Below are positions 23,475 through 30,138 of a stretch of 35,200 nucleotides of DNA, piece after piece (position 1 is the first letter of the stretch; every line of letters starts with the position of its first letter). The translations under genes and the position numbers were made by a program. The notes under the pieces were generated by a model. It was not told the origin of the DNA. It did not search any database and was given only the letters and a program-made list of their open reading frames with translations. The DNA is from an uncultured Oscillospiraceae bacterium. Lineage in GTDB: Bacteria > Bacillota_A > Clostridia > Oscillospirales > Acutalibacteraceae. Where the stretch lies: positions 1-35,200 of the forward strand of contig CAJUTL010000029.1 in NCBI GenBank assembly GCA_910589395.1, written 5' to 3'.

Positions 23475-24623
23475 ATGAAGGATATTACCTTGGGAATGCC
23501 CGGCAAAAAGCTGGGCTTTGGGCTTATGCGCCTGCCGGTCAGAGAAGGCGGCAAGGCGGGAGAGATCGACCTGGAGCAAGTCAAAAAAATGGTAGACCAC
23601 TTCATGGAAAAGGGCTTCACTTATTTTGACACCGCCTGGATGTACTGCGGCTTTCAAAGCGAGCCCACCGTCAAGGAGGCGTTGGTAAGCCGTTACCCCC
23701 GGGAAAGCTTTACCCTTGCCACCAAGCTGAACGCCGGGTTCTTCGACTCCCTGGAAGACCGGGACAAAATTTTCAACCAGCAGCTGGAAAAAACCGGTGC
23801 GGGATATTTTGACTATTATCTGCTCCACGGAATCGACGGCGGCAATTATCCGAAATTTGAAAAATTCGACTGTTTCAACTGGCTGATGGAAAAGAAGGAG
23901 CAGGGCCTGGTTCGGTGTCCCGGCTTTTCCTTCCACGGCACCGCCCCGGTGCTGGACGAGATTTTAACAAAGCACCCGGAGCTGGAATTTGTGCAGCTGC
24001 AAATCAATTATCTGGATTGGGAAAGCCAGTGGGTCCAGTCGAAGGCATGCTATGAGGTAGCGGTAAAGCACGATAAGCCCGTGATCGTCATGGAGCCCGT
24101 CAAAGGAGGCACCCTGGCAAAGGTGCCCGCTGAGGTGGAAAAACTGTTCCGGGAATACGCGCCGGAAAGCTCTCCGGCCTCTTGGGCCGTTCGGTTTGCG
24201 GCCTCTCTGGAAAACGTGTTCATGGTGCTTTCCGGCATGAGCAGCCTGACGCAGATGGAGGATAACCTTTCCTATATGGAGCGCTTCCAGCCCCTGAAGG
24301 GAGAGGAACTGGCTCTGGTGCAAAAGGCGGAAAAGCTCATAAACGGCCAGATCGCCATTCCCTGCACCGGCTGTTCCTACTGTACGGACGGCTGCCCGCA
24401 AAAAATCGCCATTCCCCAGTATTTCTCCCTGTACAATGAGGATATGCGGGAGCACCTGGAGGAAAAGGGCTGGACCGTGAATTTCAGCAATTACGACCAT
24501 CTTACCGAAGAATTCGGCAAAGCAGGCGACTGCATTGCCTGCGGCCAGTGCGAGGGCATGTGCCCCCAGCATTTGCCCATCATTCAACACTTGCAGGACG
24601 TGGCGAAGCACTACGGAAAGTAG
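23475..24623 (+). CDS. Aldo/keto reductase with C-terminal 4Fe-4S domain (copy 2)
   Basis: A 382-residue tandem paralogue of the preceding gene, with the same start 'KKLGFGLMRLPV', the catalytic 'FDTAWMY' and 'YLLHGI', the barrel blocks 'EFVQLQINYLDWES' and 'VIVMEPVKGG', and the tail motifs 'CTGCSYCTDGCP' and 'CIACGQCEGMCP'. AGGAGG a few bases before the ATG is stronger than the site of copy 1, so it may be the more highly translated. The two proteins diverge most around the substrate loops (residues 75-125 here), which suggests a duplication followed by different substrates or partners. A terminator follows 16 bases after the stop, closing a two-gene operon. Confidence 0.93.
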   Translation: MKDITLGMPGKKLGFGLMRLPVREGGKAGEIDLEQVKKMVDHFMEKGFTYFDTAWMYCGFQSEPTVKEALVSRYPRESFTLATKLNAGFFDSLEDRDKIFNQQLEKTGAGYFDYYLLHGIDGGNYPKFEKFDCFNWLMEKKEQGLVRCPGFSFHGTAPVLDEILTKHPELEFVQLQINYLDWESQWVQSKACYEVAVKHDKPVIVMEPVKGGTLAKVPAEVEKLFREYAPESSPASWAVRFAASLENVFMVLSGMSSLTQMEDNLSYMERFQPLKGEELALVQKAEKLINGQIAIPCTGCSYCTDGCPQKIAIPQYFSLYNEDMREHLEEKGWTVNFSNYDHLTEEFGKAGDCIACGQCEGMCPQHLPIIQHLQDVAKHYGK

Positions 24624-24639
24624 CTTTTAGTTGTTAGAG

Positions 24640-24678
24640 AAAAAGTGCACTGCAGTTCTTTCTGCAACGCACTTTTTT
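24640..24678 (+). terminator. Intrinsic terminator of the aldo/keto reductase operon
   Basis: AAAAGTGCACTGCAG pairs imperfectly (two internal mismatches) with CTGCAACGCACTTTT and is followed by TT. Confidence 0.8.
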
Positions 24679-24689
24679 AGATTGCTGGA

Positions 24690-24960
24690 CGCGCATAGCA
24701 ATGAGGAATTAGGAATTAGGAATTAGCAATGAAGGGCAAGAGCAGAGCGATAAATTCCAATTTATCGAACAGTTCCCCGCTGTCATTCTGAGGAACGAAG
24801 AGACGAAGAATCTCGACCTTGATTCTGGGGAAAAGGGCAAAGAGCGAGATTCTTCACCGAGAAAGCAAGGCCACCTTGCTTTCTGTTCAGTAATGACAGG
24901 TGGGAGGTGAGTGGCTCACCGCCAAATTCCAATTTGTCAGGCGTTGGTTACAACGCCTGT
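24690..24960. repeat. Repeat-mosaic spacer
   Basis: No gene. 'GCAATGAGGAATTAGGAATTAG' tail; 'TAAATTCCAATTTATCGAACAG'; TGTCATT palindrome copy B (24780-24899); 'GTGAGTGGCTCACC' tail; 'CCAAATTCCAATTTG'; and the hairpin AGGCGTTGGTTACAACGCCT (24939-24958). From 24960 to 25107 I see neither repeat nor a clear promoter for the next gene. Confidence 0.75.
24780..24899 (+). repeat. TGTCATT palindrome, copy B
   Basis: 120 bases, near-identical to the reverse complement of copy A (13648-13767): two differences by my reading (A for T in the GAAGAGACG/GAAGTGACG segment, C for T in TCGACCTTG/TCGATCTTG). Cassette AGAAAGCAAGG/CCTTGCTTTCT in the right arm. Confidence 0.85.
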
Positions 24961-25107
24961 GCTCTTGATCTTAATAATTGCTCATTTTACAAGACATAAT
25001 TTGCGTTTTGCCCTTTTTTGAACCGGGTGCGGCGCTTTTTGGGAAAGTACTATGGCAGGGCCATGCGGAATAGAAAGGCTGTTAAAATCCAGGAAAGGAT
25101 GAGAACT

Positions 25108-25884
25108 ATGAATGAAGTAACTGTAACAAAACACGGGGAGGGGATCTGGATCCTTACGGAAAACGCTCCCGGTACGGCGGTGGACGCATATCTCGTTTGC
25201 GGCTCGGAACGGGCGGTGCTGATCGATGCTCTGCAGGAAGCCGCCGGAATTTATCAAAAGGTTCGGGAGCTCACAAAGCTTCCGGTAGATCTGGTTTTGA
25301 CCCATGGGCATTTCGATCATATTGGAGCTGCCCGGGAGTTTGCGGAAGCGGGCTGCTCTGTTTTCATGGAGTCTTCCGATCTTCCGCTGCTTTCCGGATC
25401 TGGAAGCGGCGCTTTAGCTCAGGAAGCAGTTATGCCATTGAAGGATGGACAGGTGTTTGAGCTGGGCGGGCGAGCTCTGGAAACCATTTTGGTGCCGGGC
25501 CACACGCCGGGCAGCGCGATTTTTCTGGATCGGGAGGATCATCTGGTCTTTTCCGGAGACAGCTTCGGCTCTGGCCCTATTTGGCTTCAGCTTCCCTACA
25601 GCCTGCCCCTTTCCCGGTTTCAGGAAAATCTGGAGGCGGCCTTAGCCAGGCTGAAGGAGATTCCCGATCTGCTTTTCCTGCCCGGCCACCGGAATCAGTC
25701 CCCGGGAGAGCTGCGGCTGGAGTATGTTCACGACCTGCTCGATACGGTAAAGGCCGTGCGCGGCGGCAGCCTCAGGGGAGAAACGGAAACCATGTCCGCC
25801 GCGGGACAAACGATCCCCTATGCCGTGGTCGCACATGGCTCTATGCTGGGCCTTTTCTATTCTCCGGAACACATTGAAGAATAG
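25108..25884 (+). CDS. Metallo-beta-lactamase-fold hydrolase
   Basis: A 258-residue MBL-fold protein with a complete dinuclear zinc site: 'THGHFDHIG' (H66, H68, D70, H71), H132 in 'VPGHTPGS', D151 in 'SGDSFGSG', and H194 in 'LPGHRN'. The glyoxalase-II-like spacing suggests a thioester or lactone hydrolase acting on a small metabolite in the cytoplasm; there is no signal peptide. I place the start at 25108, where AGGAAAGGATGAG precedes ATG; the frame extends to 25018 but that part is basic and has no site. A strong terminator follows 70 bases after the stop. Single-gene unit; exact substrate unknown. Confidence 0.88.
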   Translation: MNEVTVTKHGEGIWILTENAPGTAVDAYLVCGSERAVLIDALQEAAGIYQKVRELTKLPVDLVLTHGHFDHIGAAREFAEAGCSVFMESSDLPLLSGSGSGALAQEAVMPLKDGQVFELGGRALETILVPGHTPGSAIFLDREDHLVFSGDSFGSGPIWLQLPYSLPLSRFQENLEAALARLKEIPDLLFLPGHRNQSPGELRLEYVHDLLDTVKAVRGGSLRGETETMSAAGQTIPYAVVAHGSMLGLFYSPEHIEE

Positions 25885-25954
25885 AAAAGCTTGTACCGGC
25901 AGAATGTAAGCGCGCAGTATTTCATCGGATCTTATTGCATCTGTCTCTAAACAT

Positions 25955-25983
25955 AAAAAAGCCTCCGGCCAGGAGGCTTTTTT
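25955..25983. terminator. Bidirectional intrinsic terminator
   Basis: AAAAAAGCCTCC-GGCCA-GGAGGCTTTTTT: a perfect 12-bp stem with A and T runs on the two sides, ending the MBL-fold gene. Confidence 0.92.
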
Positions 25984-26218
25984 CTATCTTTGAGATGGAG
26001 CAGAAAGTGAGAAATAAAAAGGGGACAAGAGAACAGAGCACACTCTCAGTGCTCAGAAAAGCTTTGCGGCAAGGCTCTTGTGCTTCCCAAAGATTTGAGT
26101 TTTGAGAGGGATCTTCGCGCTAAAAAATCATTATGGAGGGATTGTATTCTTTCGCTTATCCACGTCTCAAATTCAATGGATTTCAGCAAATTATCACGAA
26201 GTTTTCACAGAATCCGTA
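25984..26218. other. Unassigned 235-bp spacer
   Basis: Between the MBL-fold terminator and the RCC1-gene promoter. None of the window's repeat modules is present, which is unusual here. A plus-strand frame begins at 26080 and runs across the RCC1 promoter and start; it has no ribosome binding site and looks spurious. Nothing identified. Confidence 0.5.
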
Positions 26219-26247
26219 TTGAAACCGGCGCTGTGATATTTTATAAT
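26219..26247 (+). promoter_or_regulatory. Sigma-A promoter of the RCC1-repeat gene
   Basis: TTGAAA (26219-26224), 17 bases, TATAAT (26242-26247), about 38 bases before the start. Confidence 0.8.
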
Positions 26248-26285
26248 AAGTTTATCTTATTGTGTTCTGTAAGGAGGAAACCCTT

Positions 26286-27806
26286 ATGAAGTTGAAAGGA
26301 AAAAGATTAGCGGCGCTGCTGGGCGCGGTTTTGTTCAGTGTGGGAACCGCTTCTTCCGCGCTGGCGGCTTCTGCGGAACCGGAGGCCTCTCCGCTGGCGG
26401 CGGGCTTTCTGCATTCCGCTATCATAAAGGAAGACGGTACTCTATGGACTGCGGGCTCCAATACCTACGGGCAGCTTGGCGTTGAGGCGCCCGCGGAGGG
26501 AGAAGCCTCTTCCGAAGGGGAGGGCAGTGAAACGGCAGCTGCTTCCGGGGGAGACAGCACTGTATTTGTGCAGGTAAAAAACGATATGCGGGCGGTATAT
26601 GCCGGTTATTTGAATACCTTTGCCATTGATAACGGCGGCATGCTGTACGGCTGGGGCTGGAATGAAGGCGGTCAGCTGGGCCTGGGAGATACGGAAAACC
26701 GTACCGTTCCTGCGGAGATCCTCAATGATACCGTTACCGCGGCGCCGGGCCGGTTCCATACGGCGGCCATCACAAGGGACGGCACCCTGTGGTTGTGGGG
26801 CTGGAACAGCAAGGGACAGCTGGGAAACGGCAGCACGGAAAGCATGAACGCCCCGAAGGAGACCTTGGATCAGGTGAAAAGCGTGGCGGTGGGCATAGAG
26901 CACACCATGGCGGTAAAAGCCGACCACACCCTGTGGGCGGCGGGCGGAAATACCTATGGTCAGCTGGGAGATGGAACCACGGAGGACCAGCTGACCTTCC
27001 AGCAGGTCATGGAGGATGTGGAGGCTGTATCCTGCACCGCCTTCGGCACATTGATCCTCAAAACCGACGGTACCGTGTGGGCCTGCGGCTACAATGCCAA
27101 TGGTGAGCTGGGAAACGGCACCTATGACAATATTGCGGAGCCGGTGCAGATTTTGTCCGATGCGGCCTCCATCGCCTGTGGCGACAGCTTTTCGGCAGCG
27201 GTTCTGACAAACGGTACGCTGTACGCCTGGGGCAGCAACGCCTATGGGCAGTACGGCAGTGAAATGTCCTCCTCCCCCATTCAGGTGGCCGAGGCCGTGA
27301 CAGATGTGAGCCTGGGCGGCGGGCATATGTTGTATTTAACGGAAGAAGGCCAGGTGTATGCCCTGGGAAATAACGAGAAGGGCCAGCTGGGAAATGATTC
27401 CCTGGAAAACCTCAGCGAGGCCGTTTCTGTGGCGGAGGGCGTGGCGTCTTCTCCCAAGCCTGCCTCCGGCGCTTCGGTAACCGTGCTGGTCGTCCTGCTG
27501 ATCGTAGTGATCGCGGTGGTGTTCGCCTGGTTGATTGTCCGCACCCTGAAGGGGAAGCCGGAAAAGAAGGAGAAGCCCAAGAAAGCAGAAACCGAAACGG
27601 AGGAAAAGCTTTCAGACCGGGAGCTGATCCGTTTGGCAAAGGACATGGCAAAGCAGCAGAAAGCGGCGGCGGAAGCGGAAGAAAGCTCTGTGCCGGAGCC
27701 GGCTGATGAGAAAGCGGAGCCTGCCGAAAAGCCTGCGGAAGAACCGGACGGCAAGGAGATCGATGTGGAGTCTCTGGAGGACGCCATCACGAAGGAAGAG
27801 GAATAA
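26286..27806 (+). CDS. Secreted RCC1-repeat protein with C-terminal membrane anchor
   Basis: A 506-residue protein in three parts. Residues 1-28 are a signal peptide (basic start, hydrophobic core, 'SALAASA' cleavage region). Residues about 38-385 hold seven RCC1-type repeats, each with a 'LWxxGxNxxGQLG' core (for example 'LWTAGSNTYGQLG', 'LYGWGWNEGGQLG', 'VWACGYNANGELG', 'VYALGNNEKGQLG'); seven is the number needed for a closed beta-propeller. A Glu/Ser/Ala-rich insert follows the first repeat. Residues 398-418 are a membrane helix followed by KPEKKEKPKK and an 88-residue Glu/Lys/Ala-rich cytoplasmic tail. AAGGAGG before the ATG fixes the start. The propeller should face outside and probably binds a ligand or protein; signalling through the tail is conjecture. 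The stop codon abuts a MITE-like element. Confidence 0.88.
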   Translation: MKLKGKRLAALLGAVLFSVGTASSALAASAEPEASPLAAGFLHSAIIKEDGTLWTAGSNTYGQLGVEAPAEGEASSEGEGSETAAASGGDSTVFVQVKNDMRAVYAGYLNTFAIDNGGMLYGWGWNEGGQLGLGDTENRTVPAEILNDTVTAAPGRFHTAAITRDGTLWLWGWNSKGQLGNGSTESMNAPKETLDQVKSVAVGIEHTMAVKADHTLWAAGGNTYGQLGDGTTEDQLTFQQVMEDVEAVSCTAFGTLILKTDGTVWACGYNANGELGNGTYDNIAEPVQILSDAASIACGDSFSAAVLTNGTLYAWGSNAYGQYGSEMSSSPIQVAEAVTDVSLGGGHMLYLTEEGQVYALGNNEKGQLGNDSLENLSEAVSVAEGVASSPKPASGASVTVLVVLLIVVIAVVFAWLIVRTLKGKPEKKEKPKKAETETEEKLSDRELIRLAKDMAKQQKAAAEAEESSVPEPADEKAEPAEKPAEEPDGKEIDVESLEDAITKEEE

Positions 27807-27966
27807 GAGCCTCTCCGAAAATAAACCGCACACATCTTGCTTGCATGTTTTCAACCATACATCGTTGGTTTTCCTTGCCGGGCGACAGCCCGCCCGCGAA
27901 AAACCGCCTTGTCTGGCTGAAAATCTGACGGCGCAATCTGCGCACGTCTTATTTCGGGATAGGCTC
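27807..27966. mobile_element. MITE-like element with terminal inverted repeats
   Basis: 160 bases bounded by GAGCCTCTCCGAAAATAA and, reverse-complemented from the right end, GAGCCTATCCCGAAATAA (15 of 18 matching). TAA stands directly outside both ends, a likely three-base target duplication. The left TAA is the stop codon of the RCC1 gene. The interior is partly palindromic (GGTTTTCC...CGGGCGACAGCCCG...GAAAAACC). No transposase is encoded; this is a non-autonomous element whose parent IS family I do not identify with certainty. Confidence 0.75.
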
Positions 27967-27982
27967 TAAATCGTAAACATTT

Positions 27983-28019
27983 GCAAGAGCAGCAAGAATG
28001 ATCGCTGCTCTTGCTTTTT
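27983..28019 (+). terminator. Terminator of the RCC1-repeat gene, displaced by the MITE
   Basis: GCAAGAGCAGC (27983-27993) / GCTGCTCTTGC (28004-28014) with TTTTT. Without the 160-bp element and one TAA it would sit 13 bases after the stop codon. Confidence 0.88.
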
Positions 28020-28299
28020 GCCTCTGAAAGCCACCCACTGGAGGGCGAGCGGTCCAAAGGAGCTTGTAAATGGAAAGCTCCCCTTGCCGTGGAATGGAAG
28101 CGTGATCGGCCAGCCGCATGGAAAGGCAATCGATTATTACGGAGAAGCACGGAACCGCGAAACAAAGCTCTTTTGTTTCGTCCTAAGCAAACTTTCCTCT
28201 GTTTTCCTGCCGTTCATGCTTCACAGGATACCACTCGTGTAAAAAATCCCCTTTTCTTTCGGGAAGGGGATTATACTATGTACGAAGGGAGCGAATCAC
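28020..28299. other. Spacer before the ABC operon, with a minus-strand terminator
   Basis: 28020-28240 holds no gene, no repeat and no convincing promoter that I can identify. At 28241-28272 AATCCCCTT (28245-28253) pairs with AAGGGGATT (28264-28272); on the minus strand it is followed by TTTTTT, giving a textbook intrinsic terminator pointing away from the ABC genes. On the plus strand the same hairpin ends 28 bases before the ABC start. Confidence 0.6.
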
Positions 28300-30138
28300 A
28301 TGAAGGAACCCAAAAAGAAGCCTGCCTATTCCATGGGCGGCAATGTGCTGTTTTTGCTGAAGATGGCGTGGAAAACCACGCCCATGCTGTTTTTCTGGTA
28401 TCCTGTTTCCATTTTACTGGAGCTGGGGATCCCCGCTATCGCCATGGTCCTGCCCAGCCGGGTCATTGCCCTGCTGCAGGGCGGAGCAAGCTTTGAAGCG
28501 CTGCTTCTGGAGATCACAGGCTGGTCTTTGGGGCTTCTGCTCTGCGGCGCGGGGTGCGCGGGGCTTGCCCGGTTTACGGATTTTGCCTATCTGATTTTTC
28601 CCCGCTTAAAAATGAACCGTATGGTATGCCTGAAAATCATTTCCACCGATTACCCCAACGGCGAGAACCAGGATTTTCTGGATCTCCGGATAAAAGCCAA
28701 CGGGTACTTAAACAGCAACTCCTCCGGCGGAGAGGAATGCTACCGGGTGATGCGCCGGCTGCTCATTGGCCTTGTGGGGCTGCTGTTCTTCGGCGCGGTG
28801 TTGTGGGCATACAGCCCCCTGGCGGCGCTGGGCGTGGCGGTACTGACCTCTCTGGGATTTCTTTCCCGGCGGGCGGCAAACCAGTGGGAATTCAAAAACC
28901 GGGACAACTGGGCGCCCTATGACCGAAAAATGCGCTACATTTACGAGGAGGCGGGAAACTACCGCTTTGCCAAGGACGTGCGGCTGTTCGGTATGGCCAG
29001 CTGGCTTTCCGACCTTTACGACAGCTTCCAGAAGCTGCGGTTTCACTGGGCGGAAAAAGCGGGAAGAGTCGCCTTTCTGGCGGACGCCGCCGATTGCCTG
29101 CTGGGCTTTTTGCGAGAGGGCGCGGCCTATGGGCTTTTGCTGTGGAGCGCCCTTCAGGGCGAGATCGATCCTGCGGCTTTCGTGCTGTATTTTTCGGCGG
29201 TGGGCAATTTTTCCAACCAGTTTCTTGCCTGCCTCATGGAATTTTCCACCCTGCACCGGCTGCATCTGGAAACGGCGGACTACCGGGCGTTTCTGGATTA
29301 TCCCGATGCGTTCCGGCGGGAGGGGGGCAGGCCCCTGCCCCAGGCGGACAAATGGGAGCTGACGCTGCAAAATGTATCCTTCCGGTATCCCGGCGCGAAG
29401 CGGGACACCATTCATCAAATGAACCTGACTCTGCGGGCCGGGGAAAAAACCGCCCTGGTGGGCTTAAACGGCGCGGGAAAGTCCACGCTGGTAAAGCTCC
29501 TTTGCGGGCTGTACGATCCCACCGAGGGGCAGGTGCTGTTAAACGGCATTCCTGTGACGGAATTTGACCGGGAAGAATATTACACCATGTTTTCCGCGGT
29601 ATTTCAGAAATCCGGCGTGCGTGCGTACTCGGTGGCGCGGAACGTCTCCATGAACGAAAATCCGGAGCCTGACAGGGTAAAGGCCTGCTTAAAGCTTTCC
29701 GGGCTGTGGGAAAAGGTGGAGGCCATGCCGAAGGGCATGGAAACCAAGCTGATGAAATACATCTGGCATGACGGCGTGGAGCTTTCCGGCGGCGAGGCCC
29801 AGAAGCTGATGCTGGCTCGGGCGTTGTACAAGGACGCCCCCATGATCCTGCTGGACGAACCCACCGCAGCCTTAGACCCCATTGCGGAAGCCGAGCTATA
29901 CGAAAAATACGGCGAGCTCACCGCCGGGAAGACCTCCCTCTTCATTTCTCACCGGCTTTCCTCCACCCGCTTCTGCGACCGGGTGCTGTTCCTGGAAAAC
30001 GGCAGGATTGAAGAAGAGGGCACCCACGAGGAGCTGCTCTCCCGGCAGGGAAAATATTATGAGCTGTACGAGATCCAAAGCGCGTATTATCGAAAAAATG
30101 GAACAGGAGGGGAACAGAATGAAACAGCTTTGGCGTAA
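28300..30138 (+). CDS. ABC exporter half-transporter 1 (permease-ATPase)
   Basis: A 612-residue ABC half-transporter: six membrane helices in about 1-320, then an ATPase domain. All ATPase motifs are intact: Walker A 'GLNGAGKST' (388-396), signature 'LSGGEAQ' (495-501), Walker B with D519-E520 in 'MILLDEPT', and the switch H551 in 'FISHRLSS'. No peptidase or substrate-binding domain. GAAGGGAG eight bases upstream marks the start. It overlaps the second half-transporter by 20 bases, so the two very probably form a heterodimeric exporter in the membrane for drugs, lipids or peptides. Both catalytic Glu are kept, so both ATP sites may be active, unlike many heterodimers that have one degenerate site. 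Confidence 0.93.
   Translation: MKEPKKKPAYSMGGNVLFLLKMAWKTTPMLFFWYPVSILLELGIPAIAMVLPSRVIALLQGGASFEALLLEITGWSLGLLLCGAGCAGLARFTDFAYLIFPRLKMNRMVCLKIISTDYPNGENQDFLDLRIKANGYLNSNSSGGEECYRVMRRLLIGLVGLLFFGAVLWAYSPLAALGVAVLTSLGFLSRRAANQWEFKNRDNWAPYDRKMRYIYEEAGNYRFAKDVRLFGMASWLSDLYDSFQKLRFHWAEKAGRVAFLADAADCLLGFLREGAAYGLLLWSALQGEIDPAAFVLYFSAVGNFSNQFLACLMEFSTLHRLHLETADYRAFLDYPDAFRREGGRPLPQADKWELTLQNVSFRYPGAKRDTIHQMNLTLRAGEKTALVGLNGAGKSTLVKLLCGLYDPTEGQVLLNGIPVTEFDREEYYTMFSAVFQKSGVRAYSVARNVSMNENPEPDRVKACLKLSGLWEKVEAMPKGMETKLMKYIWHDGVELSGGEAQKLMLARALYKDAPMILLDEPTAALDPIAEAELYEKYGELTAGKTSLFISHRLSSTRFCDRVLFLENGRIEEEGTHEELLSRQGKYYELYEIQSAYYRKNGTGGEQNETALA

Noticed and set aside
26080..26289. 69-codon frame before the RCC1 gene
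   Set aside because: It crosses the clear promoter and the RCC1 start, lacks a ribosome binding site and shows no protein-like pattern.
29882..30118. Upstream extension of the second ABC half-transporter
   Set aside because: It overlaps the ATPase domain of gene 1 and is Ser/Pro/Arg-rich; the GGAGGGG site before 30119 gives the start.
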